Source: Pseudomonas sp. CAN1 (GTDB lineage Bacteria > Pseudomonadota > Gammaproteobacteria > Pseudomonadales > Pseudomonadaceae). From it: a stretch of DNA of 64,000 nucleotides. Shown here one piece after another: positions 23,258 to 33,918 of this stretch. The DNA lies in assembly GCF_030462585.1 (NCBI RefSeq), contig NZ_JASMRU010000003.1, forward strand, positions 69,914 to 133,913, given 5' to 3'. The notes beneath the pieces were generated by a model. That model was not told the DNA's origin. It saw nothing but the letters and a program-made list of their open reading frames with translations, and did not search any database. Position numbers and translations under genes: made by a program. How positions within the stretch are numbered: the first letter of the stretch is position 1; each line of letters begins with the position of its first letter.

Positions 23258-24574
23258 TCAGAGCGGCGTGTAGCGGTGGATCGCCGCCGACAGGCCCCAG
23301 GCGCTGGCTACGGCCAGCAGCACCATGGCGGTCGGCAGCAGGCTCCACCAGATGCGCGGCGCCAGGGCCGGCAGTTCGCTGCGGCGCTGGCTTATCCACA
23401 GGCTGGCAGCACACACCGACGCGCCGAGCAGGGCGCCGGCGATGATGTCGCTGGGCCAGTGGGCACCCAGGTACACGCGGGACATGGCGATGCTGGCGGC
23501 GGGGATCACCGCCAGCAGCATCCAGGTCAGCCGTACGCGCGGGGATTTCTCGCGGCTGGCCAGTACGCCAAGCACCAGGAAGAAGGCGAAGGACGCCGAG
23601 CTGTGGCCGCTGGGCATGCTGAAGGCGGACAGCGGGTCGGCGATCACTTCCGGGCGCGCGCGGCTGAACAGGTGCTTGAGTGTGTTGTTCAGCAGCGCGG
23701 TACCGACCATGGTGCCGGCGGCGAAGAAGGCGTGGCGCCACAGTCGCAACGCCGCCAGCAGCACGGCCAGCAGGGCGCCGGCGATGAACTGGGTGCGGAA
23801 GTCACCGATGCGGGTCACGGCTACCATCACATCGTTCAGCCAGCCCTGGCGGTGCTCCTGCACCAGAGCCATCAGGCCCTTGTCCAGGGCGTCGAGGTGC
23901 GGCCAGCCGATCAGCATGGCGATCAACAGGGCAAAGCAGCCGACGGCGCCGATCAGCGCGGCGTTGCGTTCCTTGCGCAGCTCGGCGTGGATGATCAGCG
24001 CGAACACGGCGGCGACACAGGCAGCAACTACCCCGGCCTCGGGCCAGAAGCCTTCCGGCAGTGGCAGGCGCATGGCCGCACCGGTGGCCCAGCCGGGCAC
24101 CAGGTAGGCAATCGACCAGCCGGCAGCAGCGACGATGGAGACCGCCAGGAAGCGCCCGAAAGGCATGTCGAGCATGCCGGCGACCATCGGCAGGAACGGC
24201 CGCAGCGCGCCGATGAAGCGGCCCACCAGCAGGCTGGCGACGCCGTAGCGGTGGAAGAAGCCCTCGGCACTGGCCATCCATTCCGGATGGTGGCGCAGCA
24301 CCGGCAGGCGGCGGATGTCCTGGTGGAAGTGGCGGCCGATCCAGTACGACGACAGGTCGCCCAGCAGGCCGCCGAAGAATGCCAGCGCCAGGGTTTCCCC
24401 CAGGCCCAGGGCGCCGCTGCCGGCCAGCACGGCGATGGCGAAGAGCATCACCACACCGGGCAGGAGGATCCCGACCACGGCGGCGCATTCGAGGAAGGCG
24501 ACCAGGAAGAGGGTCAGGGCGAGCCATTGCGGATGGGTGGCCATCCAGGTGTTGAAGGCGGCGAGATCGATCAT
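23258..24574 (-). CDS. DedA-PAP2 fusion: membrane protein with DedA domain and PAP2 lipid phosphatase domain
   Basis: A 438-residue inner-membrane protein. The N-terminal half (about residues 10-200) is a DedA/SNARE-associated domain (ECAAVVGILLPG, FFGGLLGDLSSYWIGR, GRFIGALRPFLPMVAGML). The C-terminal half (about 225-435) is a PAP2 phosphatase with all three signature blocks: KHLFSRARP, PSGHSSAS and SRVYLGAHWPSD. DedA proteins move undecaprenyl phosphate or phospholipids; PAP2 enzymes remove lipid phosphates, so the fusion may couple transport with dephosphorylation (inference). It overlaps mpg by 4 bases, which is probably organisational only. Confidence 0.9.
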   Translation of the reverse strand: MIDLAAFNTWMATHPQWLALTLFLVAFLECAAVVGILLPGVVMLFAIAVLAGSGALGLGETLALAFFGGLLGDLSSYWIGRHFHQDIRRLPVLRHHPEWMASAEGFFHRYGVASLLVGRFIGALRPFLPMVAGMLDMPFGRFLAVSIVAAAGWSIAYLVPGWATGAAMRLPLPEGFWPEAGVVAACVAAVFALIIHAELRKERNAALIGAVGCFALLIAMLIGWPHLDALDKGLMALVQEHRQGWLNDVMVAVTRIGDFRTQFIAGALLAVLLAALRLWRHAFFAAGTMVGTALLNNTLKHLFSRARPEVIADPLSAFSMPSGHSSASFAFFLVLGVLASREKSPRVRLTWMLLAVIPAASIAMSRVYLGAHWPSDIIAGALLGASVCAASLWISQRRSELPALAPRIWWSLLPTAMVLLAVASAWGLSAAIHRYTPL

Positions 24575-25290
24575 CGGAAGGTGGCGTCCTGGGTTCCGAG
24601 CAGGTGGTAGTCATGGCCTTCGACCTGCCCGCGGCGCAGTGGGTTGCGCGTGCAGAAGCTGGCGAAGGCGGCATCGACGAAGCGGTATTGCAGGTGTTCG
24701 TCGCGGCCGTGGGGAATGCCCAGGCGCGCGGCCTGGATGACCAGCGAGGGCTGCTCGTCGAGGTCGTCGACGAACAGCCGCTGCGGGTCGAAGCGCCGGG
24801 CGTCCCAGTCCGGCACTTTCAGGCCGAGCGAGCGGCAGAGCAGGGTCTGGCCGGAGCACAGCTTGCCCAGTGGACGTTCGCTGCCGTCGGCGGCGGGGTT
24901 GAGCTGGCGCATGCAGGCCAGGGCGGCGTCACCGGAGATGCGGTCGAGCCAGGGGTGGCCGGACTTGATCAGCACCGCGTTGCCCGGCCCGCCGGCGCTG
25001 AAGTTCAGCGAGTCGCCGCCGCGCGCGTAATACATGTAGATGTGCCCGCCATCGAGGAACAGCGCCTTGCGTTTCTCGGTATAGCCCAGCGAGGCGTGGC
25101 TGCCTTTCTCGGCGAGGTAATAGGCTTCGGTCTCGATGATTCGTGCGGATAGCCAGAGGTCGCCGACCCGGTGACGGATCACCTTGCCTAGCAGCTCGCG
25201 GGCGACGGTCAGGGCGTCGCGGTTGAAGAAGGCGTCGGGCAGGGGACGGGCGTCGGGCCAGGGCAAACTTAGGTTGGGTTCGGCGGGCAT
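24571..25290 (-). CDS. mpg: DNA-3-methyladenine glycosylase (AAG/MPG family)
   Basis: A 239-residue base-excision repair enzyme removing alkylated purines. Family motifs: RIIETEAYYL with the catalytic Glu, HASLGYTEKRKALF, GHIYMYYARGGDSLNFSAG and VLIKSGHPW. Length matches the mammalian-type AAG family found in Pseudomonas, not the E. coli Tag/AlkA types. Its stop overlaps the DedA-PAP2 start. The start lies 63 bp from the divergent methyltransferase gene, so the promoters are compressed. Confidence 0.92.
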   Translation of the reverse strand: MPAEPNLSLPWPDARPLPDAFFNRDALTVARELLGKVIRHRVGDLWLSARIIETEAYYLAEKGSHASLGYTEKRKALFLDGGHIYMYYARGGDSLNFSAGGPGNAVLIKSGHPWLDRISGDAALACMRQLNPAADGSERPLGKLCSGQTLLCRSLGLKVPDWDARRFDPQRLFVDDLDEQPSLVIQAARLGIPHGRDEHLQYRFVDAAFASFCTRNPLRRGQVEGHDYHLLGTQDATFR

Positions 25291-25353
25291 CGGATTGTCG
25301 TGCTTCTCGGGCCGGTCTTAGGCTGGGGAATCATAACAACAAGATTCTTAAGC

Positions 25354-26208
25354 ATGGCTGAACGGATCCGGGCCGACAGCGCCCACATCACCCCCAGCGC
25401 GCACTACACCGGTTACGTCTGGTACCGCCACCAGCTGGCTGATCCGGCCTTCGCCACCACGCTCGGCCGCTGGGTGCACGGCTGCGTGGCGCCAATCAAC
25501 TGGGGCGCGCGGATCGGCTTCGGCCTGAATATCGAAGACTTCCTGTTACAACGCCACCTGCTGATCGATGCCCGGCTGACCCAGGCCATCGAATCGCGCG
25601 GTGTTACCCAGGTGGTGGAGATCGCCTGCGGGCTTTCGCCCCGTGGCCGGCGCTTCCGTGAGCGCTATCCCCAGCTGACCTACCTCGAAGCCGACCTGCC
25701 GCCGATGGCTGCGCGCAAGTCGGCGCTGCTGCAGGAGCAGGGCTGGCTGGACGGCAAGCACCGCGTGCGGGCTGTGGATATCCTCGCAGAGCAGGGCGAG
25801 CAGAGCCTGGCGGCGCTGCTTTCCGAACTGGACCCGGATCGCCCGGTGGCGGTGATCACCGAGGGGCTGGTGAATTACTTCCAGCGCCCGGTCATCGAGG
25901 GCTTCTGGCGCCGGCTGGCGGCGGGCCTGCGGGTGTTCCCGGAGGCGACCTACCTGACCGAACTCTATCCCGACCTGCGCGAGCACCCGCGCTACCGCCA
26001 GATCCGCTGGGGCGTCGGGCTGATCGGCCGGCTTACCCGTGGTGGTTATCCGCTGCATTACCGCAGTGCCGAGGAGATCGAGCAGGCGTTTGTCGACTGC
26101 GGGTTCGGCCGGGTAGGGGTGCTCGATCCGCAGGTGGATGGCGCGGGGCTGGGCTTGCCCAGGGGGCGGATGCCGAGCCTGGTGCGGGTGATCGAGGCGC
26201 GGGTTTAG
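25354..26208 (+). CDS. Class I SAM-dependent methyltransferase, LCMT/PPM-like
   Basis: A 284-residue protein of the leucine carboxyl methyltransferase-like (Ppm1/YktD) group. The AdoMet site reads VVEIACGLSPRGRRFRERYP (about residues 84-103), followed by YLEADLPPMAARK and the later VAVITEGLVNYF. These bacterial relatives methylate small molecules or lack a known substrate. I use the ATG at 25354; an upstream in-frame extension enters the mpg promoter region. Divergent from mpg. Target unknown. Confidence 0.8.
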   Translation: MAERIRADSAHITPSAHYTGYVWYRHQLADPAFATTLGRWVHGCVAPINWGARIGFGLNIEDFLLQRHLLIDARLTQAIESRGVTQVVEIACGLSPRGRRFRERYPQLTYLEADLPPMAARKSALLQEQGWLDGKHRVRAVDILAEQGEQSLAALLSELDPDRPVAVITEGLVNYFQRPVIEGFWRRLAAGLRVFPEATYLTELYPDLREHPRYRQIRWGVGLIGRLTRGGYPLHYRSAEEIEQAFVDCGFGRVGVLDPQVDGAGLGLPRGRMPSLVRVIEARV

Positions 26209-26223
26209 CTCCCGAGTTGGGCG

Positions 26224-26316
26224 GTTCGCGAGCAATAACGATGGCGTCCCCCTCGCTCCTACAGGTCAGCGGATACGCCGGAGCTGCTTTTTGTAGGAGC
26301 GAGCTTGCTCGCGAAC
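26224..26316. repeat. REP doublet with one loop-expanded arm
   Basis: The left arm (26224-26262, 39 bp) is identical to the expanded arm inside the DUF934 gene (1145-1183, inverted). The right arm (26293-26316) is the canonical 24-bp form. The CTAC ends point inwards here, opposite to the copy at 1145-1240. Confidence 0.9.
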
Positions 26317-26357
26317 AGTCGGGCTTCGTGCCAATGCGTGGTGAGGGTGCTGGGGCT

Positions 26358-26489
26358 TCCCTCTCCTCCCGCCCTGGCTGCGCGCCCCGCTCCGAAGGGA
26401 GAGGGAGCTGTCCGTGCCGGCTGACGCTGCAGTTTCATCTCGCGCCGAACGGCCCCCTCGCCCTTCAGGGAGAGGGTTAGGGAGAGGGA
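26358..26489. repeat. CCCTCTCC composite repeat, copy 1
   Basis: A 132-bp element with conserved arms: CCCGCCCTGGCTGCGCGCCC plus GCTCCGAAGGGAGAGGGAG at the left, and CCCTTCAGGGAGAGGGTTAG plus GGAGAGGGA at the right. The reverse complement of these arms is found at 51427-51560 with a different middle. Confidence 0.85.
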
Positions 26490-26523
26490 ATGCGACAGAG
26501 CGCAGGATTCGCCGATCACGCGC

Positions 26524-27750
26524 TCAAGCCGCACAAGCCCCCTGCTGCATCGGCACCACCATCGCCGCCAGCGCCGCGCTGGCCTGCGGGTCGCCGTGGG
26601 CGAAGATGAAGGCCAGGCCGTCGCCGCTGTAGCGCAGCGGCAGGATATCCAGTTCCGGCAGGCCGGCGGCGGCCAGCTTCCAGCCGCGCGACGGACGCTC
26701 GGTCGGCAGCTCGACGCGGATCAGTCCGCCGAAATACCCCAGCTCCGCCAGCTCGCAGCGCCATTCGCCGCCTTCTTCGTTGCGCAACATGGCGCGGGTG
26801 TCCGCTGGTGCCAGGCGTGGTTCGAAGCGACGCTCCAGGTGCAGCAGTTGCTGGCGCTGGAAGCGCGTGCTGCCGGCGGCGCTGCGCGGCAGCGGTTCGC
26901 CAAGGAGGAACGGGTTGTACAGCCGCGCGCAGGCGTCGCGGCGTTCGAACTGGGCCAGATGGTCGGCGTTGTGGATCAGCGCGAACTCGGCGTCGGCGCA
27001 GGCGTGGGCGAATTCGGCGTGTTCCCACGGCTGGGTGAAGTGGTCGTATTCGCCAGCCAGCACCAGGGTCGGGCACTGCGGGTGGCGGTCGAAGCCGCCG
27101 AAGGCCAGCAGGCGCTGGCTGTTCTGCCGGTAGCGCTCGATTTCCGCTGGAGTCAGGCGTTGCAGCTGGCGCAGCAGGGCCTTGCGGAACACCGGGGATA
27201 CGCCGGTATCGGCCAGCCGCAGCGGGTTGATCAGCCCGGTCAGTACGCCATGGGCGAAAGGCGTCTGCTCGCCCAGTTCCAGGCGCGCCAGGGCTTCCAC
27301 CAGCAGGGCGCGGGCGCCGGGGCGGCCGAAGGCGGTGATGCCGGCCAGCAGCAGGCGCCCGCAGCGCGCCGGGTGGCGGGCGGCGAACAGCGCGGCCAGG
27401 GCCGAGCCGTAGGACAGCCCGATGGGCATCAGCGGCGGCAGCTGCAGGGTTTCGGCAAAGGCAGCTATCAGGTCAGCCAGGTCCTCCAGGCTCAGCTGCG
27501 GCGCCAGTTGCAGGTTGCCGCCCTGGCTGGGCAGGTCGAGCAGGATCACCGGGTGCCCGGCGAGCAGCTCGGAGACCTCGCTGGCGAACGAGCGGAAGCT
27601 CTGGAATGCGCCGCCCAGCAGCAAGACGGGCGGGCGTGGATCATCTTCCCTGGAGGAAAAGGCCTGGTAGTGCAGTTGCCAACCGTCCAGTTCCAGCACC
27701 GCCGGGGCGGCGGTCAGGGACTGGGCGCTGTAATCGGTGCGATAGCGCAT
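26524..27750 (-). CDS. Alpha/beta hydrolase (RhlA-like) with a possible degenerate PilZ-type C-terminal domain
   Basis: A 408-residue cytoplasmic protein. The hydrolase core (about residues 20-285) has a full triad candidate: Ser113 in GLSYGS, Asp236 in AGEYDH and His264 in NADHLAQ. The strand pattern VLLLGGAFQSF...VILLDLPSQGGN resembles RhlA, the enzyme that makes hydroxyalkanoyl-alkanoic acids for rhamnolipids. The last 115 residues are an extra module whose ERRFEPR (306-312) followed by CELAELGYFGGLIRVEL looks like a worn PilZ domain (RxxxR, then [DN]xSxxG); the Ser is Phe/Tyr here, so c-di-GMP binding is uncertain. P. aeruginosa has a like-placed hydrolase next to proA. Function untested. 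Confidence 0.75.
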   Translation of the reverse strand: MRYRTDYSAQSLTAAPAVLELDGWQLHYQAFSSREDDPRPPVLLLGGAFQSFRSFASEVSELLAGHPVILLDLPSQGGNLQLAPQLSLEDLADLIAAFAETLQLPPLMPIGLSYGSALAALFAARHPARCGRLLLAGITAFGRPGARALLVEALARLELGEQTPFAHGVLTGLINPLRLADTGVSPVFRKALLRQLQRLTPAEIERYRQNSQRLLAFGGFDRHPQCPTLVLAGEYDHFTQPWEHAEFAHACADAEFALIHNADHLAQFERRDACARLYNPFLLGEPLPRSAAGSTRFQRQQLLHLERRFEPRLAPADTRAMLRNEEGGEWRCELAELGYFGGLIRVELPTERPSRGWKLAAAGLPELDILPLRYSGDGLAFIFAHGDPQASAALAAMVVPMQQGACAA

Positions 27751-28095
27751 GGCAGTTCTCCGGCGGTGGCCGCCTCTTGTTGTTCTTCCCTGGCGTGGCT
27801 CCCTGGCAACGCGAGTACTGCGGGGGCAATAAGCCGCGTGGTCCGTTGCCCTTTATTCATGGCCAAGGAAAGTGGCAACGGCCCCCGGGCAAGGTAACCA
27901 GCCGATACGAATTTGTTCACCCAACCTTCGGGCGGCAAACAGGGGCGGGGAGCGGCGACTGTCACCGGCGGACGGGGGATTGCGGGCTGGAGCGTTACGC
28001 GAAGCGCGTCGCTGACCGGCCGGCTGCTGTGGCTGGCCGCTGGAGGCGCGCTCCCGCTATACTTGCGCATTTCCCTCACGCAGACGCGTTTGATC
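27751..28095. other. Intergenic region between the hydrolase gene and proA
   Basis: A 345-bp gap with no convincing gene. It holds an 8-bp inverted repeat, CCGTTGCC (27843-27850) and GGCAACGG (27874-27881), and the proA promoter near its right end. The part between 27900 and 28040 is GC-rich without a recognisable pattern. Confidence 0.5.
28058..28063 (+). promoter_or_regulatory. Candidate -10 element of proA
   Basis: TATACT lies 33 bp upstream of the proA ATG, a five-of-six match to the consensus. No clear -35 is seen at the right distance. Confidence 0.45.
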
Positions 28096-30017
<1,922 letters not shown>

Positions 30018-30036
30018 TCAAGCTAGAGAGTCATAC

Positions 30037-30390
30037 ATGCAAACCGAACAACTGGTCGAACTGACCATCGCTGCCCTGGAAGATCTCAAGGCGCAAGACA
30101 TCGTCGTCATCGACGTGCGCGAGAAGACCAGCATCACCGACACCATGGTGATCGCCACCGGCGCCTCCAGCCGTCAGGTCAAGTCGCTGGCCGACAACGT
30201 CCTGGAGAAGGTCAAGGAACAGGGCGTGCGCCCGATCGGCAGCGAAGGCCAGGAAGGCGGTGAGTGGGTCCTGATCGACCTCGCCAACGTCGTGGTCCAC
30301 GTCATGCAGCCGGCCACCCGCCAGTTCTACGACCTCGAGCGCCTGTGGCAGGGCGCCGAGCAGAGCCGCGCCCAGCACAGCGCCGAGTAA
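30037..30390 (+). CDS. rsfS: Ribosome silencing factor RsfS
   Basis: Binds ribosomal protein L14 (uL14) and blocks subunit joining when nutrients are low. The 117-residue DUF143/Iojap-type protein has the signature [22 protein letters not shown] and [23 protein letters not shown]. Preceded by AGAGAG near the ATG; it lies between nadD and rlmH, the common order. It probably shares transcription with the cell-wall genes downstream. Confidence 0.95.
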   Translation: MQTEQLVELTIAALEDLKAQDIVVIDVREKTSITDTMVIATGASSRQVKSLADNVLEKVKEQGVRPIGSEGQEGGEWVLIDLANVVVHVMQPATRQFYDLERLWQGAEQSRAQHSAE

Positions 30391-30397
30391 GCCTGTC

Positions 30398-30865
30398 GTG
30401 CGTCTGCGTCTGATCGCGGTCGGCTCGCGCATGCCGCGCTGGGTGGAAGAGGGCTGGGCGGAGTACGTCAAGCGCCTGCCCTCGGAGCTGTCCCTGGAGC
30501 TGGTGGAAATCCCGTTGAACACGCGCGGCAAGAATGCCGACGTGGCACGGCTGATCCGCCAGGAAGGCGAGGCCATGCTGAGCAAGGTCCAGCCTGGGGA
30601 ACGCATCGTCACCCTGGAAGTCGAAGGCAAGCCCTGGAGCACCCCCCAGCTGGCGCAGGAACTCGACCGCTGGCGCCTGGACGCGCGCACCGTCAACCTC
30701 ATGGTCGGCGGGCCGGAAGGCCTGGCGCCGGAGGTCTGCGCGCGTAGCGAACAGCGCTGGTCGCTGTCGCCGCTGACCCTGCCGCACCCGCTGGTGCGGA
30801 TCCTGGTCGGCGAGCAGATCTACCGCGCCTGGACGGTCCTGTCCGGGCACCCCTACCACAAGTAG
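30398..30865 (+). CDS. rlmH: 23S rRNA (pseudouridine1915-N3)-methyltransferase RlmH
   Basis: SPOUT-class methyltransferase acting on pseudouridine 1915 in helix 69 of 23S rRNA. The 155-residue protein matches the family throughout: [13 protein letters not shown] start, [16 protein letters not shown] and the C-terminal knot [28 protein letters not shown]. It starts from GTG, 7 bp after rsfS; mrdA follows 15 bp later. Length is exactly usual. Confidence 0.97.
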   Translation: MRLRLIAVGSRMPRWVEEGWAEYVKRLPSELSLELVEIPLNTRGKNADVARLIRQEGEAMLSKVQPGERIVTLEVEGKPWSTPQLAQELDRWRLDARTVNLMVGGPEGLAPEVCARSEQRWSLSPLTLPHPLVRILVGEQIYRAWTVLSGHPYHK

Positions 30866-30880
30866 TCGTAGCCGCTTTCG

Positions 30881-32770
30881 ATGCCGCAGCCGATACAGCT
30901 CAAGGACCACGAGAAGGACGCCCGTCAGGTCCGTACCCGCGTCATCGTCGGCGGGGTGGCGATCTTCCTGCTCGCGCTGGTGCTGGTTGCGCGCATGTTC
31001 CATCTGCAGGTGACGCAGTACGACTATCACTCGACGCTGTCGGAGAACAACCGCGTCCACGTGCAGCCGATTCCGCCCAATCGCGGGCTGATCTTCGACC
31101 GCAACGGGGTGATCATCGCCGACAACCGCCCCAGCTTCAGCCTGACCATCACCCGCGAGCGCACCGAGAACCTGCAGGAAACGCTCAAGACCCTGGTGGA
31201 TATCCTCGGCCTCACCGAGGAAGACAAGGCCATCTTCGAGAAGCGCATGAAGCAGGGTCGCCGGCCGTTCGAGCCGGTGCCGATCATGTTCGAGCTGTCC
31301 GAGGAGCAGATCGCCCGCATTGCGGTCAACCAGTACCGCCTCAATGGCGTGGACGTGGCCGCGCAGTTCGTCCGCCACTACCCGCTGGGCGAACACTTCG
31401 CCCACTCGGTCGGTTACGTCGGGCGGATCAACGAGGCGGAGCTGAAGAAGCTCGACCCGGTGGCCTATTCCGGCACCCACCACATCGGCAAGACCGGCGT
31501 GGAAAAGTTCTACGAGGACTCGCTGCACGGCACCGTGGGCTACGAGGAAGTCGAGACCAACGCCCGTGGCCGCGTCCTGCGCGTGCTCAAGCGCACCGAG
31601 CCGATTTCCGGCCGCGACATCGTGCTGAGCATCGACAGCAAGCTGCAGGCTGCCGCCGAGACCGCACTGGCCGGCCGCCGTGGCGCCATCGTGGCGATCC
31701 AGCCGTCCACCGGCGATGTGCTGGCGATGGTCAGCCAGCCGAGTTATGACCCGAACCTGTTCGTCACCGGCATCAGCTTCAAGGATTACGCAGCCCTGCG
31801 CGATTCCGAGGACCGCCCGCTGTACAACCGCGTACTGCGCGGCCTGTACCCGCCGGGCTCGACGGTGAAGCCGGCGGTGGCCATCGCCGGTCTCGATGCC
31901 GGTGTGGTGACCCCGGCGAGCCGGGTGTTCGACCCCGGCTACTACCAGTTGCCGAACTACGACCACAAGTACCGCAACTGGAACCGCATGGGCGACGGCT
32001 GGGTGAACCTGGAAACCGCGATCATGCGCTCCAACGACACCTACTTCTACGACCTGGCGCATAAGCTGGGGATCGACCGCCTGCACGACTACATGAGCGA
32101 GTTCGGCTTCGGCCAGCGCGTCGCCCTGGACATGTACGGCGAGGCCGAAGGCCTGATGCCCTCGCGCCAGTGGAAGCGCGCGGTGCGCCGGCAGGTCTGG
32201 TACCCCGGCGAGACGCTGATCCTCGGCATCGGCCAGGGCTACATGCAATCCACGCCGCTGCAGCTGGCGCAGATGGTCGCGCTGATCGCCAACAAGGGTA
32301 AGTGGATTCGTCCACACCTGGCCAAGACCATCGACGGCAAGCCGCCAACCGACCCCGATCCGATGCCGAACATCCTGCTCAAGGACCCGAACAACTGGAA
32401 CCTGGTGGACAACGGCATGCAGCAGGTGGTCCACGGCGCCCGCGGCACCGCGCACCGGGTCGGCGCCACGGCCGCCTATCGGATCGCCGGCAAGTCCGGT
32501 ACCGCGCAGGTGGTGGCGATCAAGCAGGGCGAGAAATACGATCGCTCCAAGCTCAACGAGCGTCACCGCGACCACGCGCTGTTCGTCGGCTTTGCCCCGG
32601 CGGACAACCCGCAGATCGCCGTGGCGGTGATGGTGGAGAACGGCGAGTCCGGCTCCGGCGTCGCCGCCCCCGTACTCAAGCAGGTGCTCGATGCCTGGCT
32701 GCTCGACGAGAGCGGCAAGCTCAAGCCCGAATACGCACCGCAGACCACGGCGGAGGCGCCCAGACCATGA
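30881..32770 (+). CDS. mrdA: Penicillin-binding protein 2 (elongation-specific transpeptidase)
   Basis: Class B PBP (PBP2, also called pbpA) crosslinking peptidoglycan of the side wall together with RodA. The 629-residue protein has an N-terminal cytoplasmic stretch, a transmembrane helix (about residues 21-41), a dimerisation domain and a transpeptidase domain. The active-site motifs are STVK (Ser327), SND (SNDTYFYDLA) and KSGT (GKSGTAQVV). The stop overlaps rodA by 4 bases, coupling the two partners. The position of the active Ser matches P. aeruginosa PBP2 as I recall it. Confidence 0.97.
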   Translation: MPQPIQLKDHEKDARQVRTRVIVGGVAIFLLALVLVARMFHLQVTQYDYHSTLSENNRVHVQPIPPNRGLIFDRNGVIIADNRPSFSLTITRERTENLQETLKTLVDILGLTEEDKAIFEKRMKQGRRPFEPVPIMFELSEEQIARIAVNQYRLNGVDVAAQFVRHYPLGEHFAHSVGYVGRINEAELKKLDPVAYSGTHHIGKTGVEKFYEDSLHGTVGYEEVETNARGRVLRVLKRTEPISGRDIVLSIDSKLQAAAETALAGRRGAIVAIQPSTGDVLAMVSQPSYDPNLFVTGISFKDYAALRDSEDRPLYNRVLRGLYPPGSTVKPAVAIAGLDAGVVTPASRVFDPGYYQLPNYDHKYRNWNRMGDGWVNLETAIMRSNDTYFYDLAHKLGIDRLHDYMSEFGFGQRVALDMYGEAEGLMPSRQWKRAVRRQVWYPGETLILGIGQGYMQSTPLQLAQMVALIANKGKWIRPHLAKTIDGKPPTDPDPMPNILLKDPNNWNLVDNGMQQVVHGARGTAHRVGATAAYRIAGKSGTAQVVAIKQGEKYDRSKLNERHRDHALFVGFAPADNPQIAVAVMVENGESGSGVAAPVLKQVLDAWLLDESGKLKPEYAPQTTAEAPRP

Positions 32771-33918
32771 CCATGAACGGCAATTTCGACCGCACCCTGT
32801 CCAACGAGGACGTGATGAAGCGGCGCTCCAGCCTGCTGCAGCGTCTGCACATCGATGGCCTGCTGCTCCTGCTGCTGCTGACCCTGGGCTCGGCCGGCCT
32901 GTTCGTCCTGTATTCCGCCAGCGGCAAGAGCTGGGACCTGCTGATCAAGCAGGCGTCGTCCTTCGGCATGGGCCTGGGCGCGATGTTCGTGCTGGCGCAG
33001 ATCGAGCCGCGCTTCCTCGCGCGCTGGGTGCCGCTGGGCTACCTGATCGGCGTCGCCCTGCTGGTGGTGGTGGACGTGATGGGCCACAACGCCATGGGCG
33101 CCACCCGCTGGATCAACATCCCCGGGGTGATCCGCTTCCAGCCGGCGGAATTCATGAAGCTGCTGATGCCCATGACCATCGCATGGTACCTGTCCAAGCG
33201 CTCGCTGCCGCCCGGCTTCAAGCACAGCGTGGTGGGCCTGGCGCTGATCGTGGTGCCCTTCGTGCTGATCCTCAAGCAGCCGGACCTGGGTACCGCCATG
33301 CTGGTGCTGGCCTCCGGCGCCTTCGTGCTGTTCGTCGGCGGCCTGCGCTGGCGCTGGATCATCATGGCGGTATCGGCGGCGGTGCCGGTCGCGGTGGGCA
33401 TGTGGTACTTCGTCATGCACGACTACCAGAAGCAGCGCGTACTGACCTTCCTCGACCCGGAAAGCGACCCGCTGGGCAGCGGCTGGAACATCATCCAGTC
33501 AAAAGCGGCCATCGGTTCCGGCGGCGTATTCGGCAAGGGCTGGCTGCTCGGCACGCAGTCCCATCTGGATTTTTTGCCCGAAAGCCATACGGACTTTATC
33601 ATTGCGGTGCTCGGCGAAGAGTTCGGCCTGGTCGGGGTATGCCTCCTGCTGGTGCTGTACCTGCTGGTGATCTACCGGGGGCTGGTGATCACCGCTCAGG
33701 CCCAGACGCTGTTCGGCAAGCTGCTTGCCGGCAGTATCACCATGACCTTCTTCGTGTATGTATTCGTCAACATTGGTATGGTCAGCGGATTGTTGCCAGT
33801 GGTGGGGGTACCGCTGCCCTTCATTAGTTACGGCGGAACTTCGCTGGTGACCCTGATGTCAGGGTTCGGCGTCTTGATGTCGATCCACACCCATCGGAAG
33901 TGGATCGCCCAGGTTTGA
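32767..33918 (+). CDS. rodA: Peptidoglycan glycosyltransferase RodA (SEDS)
   Basis: SEDS-family glycan polymerase of the elongasome, partner of PBP2. About ten transmembrane helices; signatures GIALLLVVDVMGHNAMGATRW-like and FQPAEFMKLLMPM are in place, as is the catalytic Asp region (KQPDLGTAMLV) and the end segment PLPFISYGGTSL. The ATG at 32767 overlaps the mrdA stop and gives 383 residues; an ATG at 32815 (MKRRSSLL) with GAGG just upstream gives 367, the length I recall for P. aeruginosa, and may be the real start. The stop overlaps mltB. Confidence 0.95.
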   Translation: MTMNGNFDRTLSNEDVMKRRSSLLQRLHIDGLLLLLLLTLGSAGLFVLYSASGKSWDLLIKQASSFGMGLGAMFVLAQIEPRFLARWVPLGYLIGVALLVVVDVMGHNAMGATRWINIPGVIRFQPAEFMKLLMPMTIAWYLSKRSLPPGFKHSVVGLALIVVPFVLILKQPDLGTAMLVLASGAFVLFVGGLRWRWIIMAVSAAVPVAVGMWYFVMHDYQKQRVLTFLDPESDPLGSGWNIIQSKAAIGSGGVFGKGWLLGTQSHLDFLPESHTDFIIAVLGEEFGLVGVCLLLVLYLLVIYRGLVITAQAQTLFGKLLAGSITMTFFVYVFVNIGMVSGLLPVVGVPLPFISYGGTSLVTLMSGFGVLMSIHTHRKWIAQV

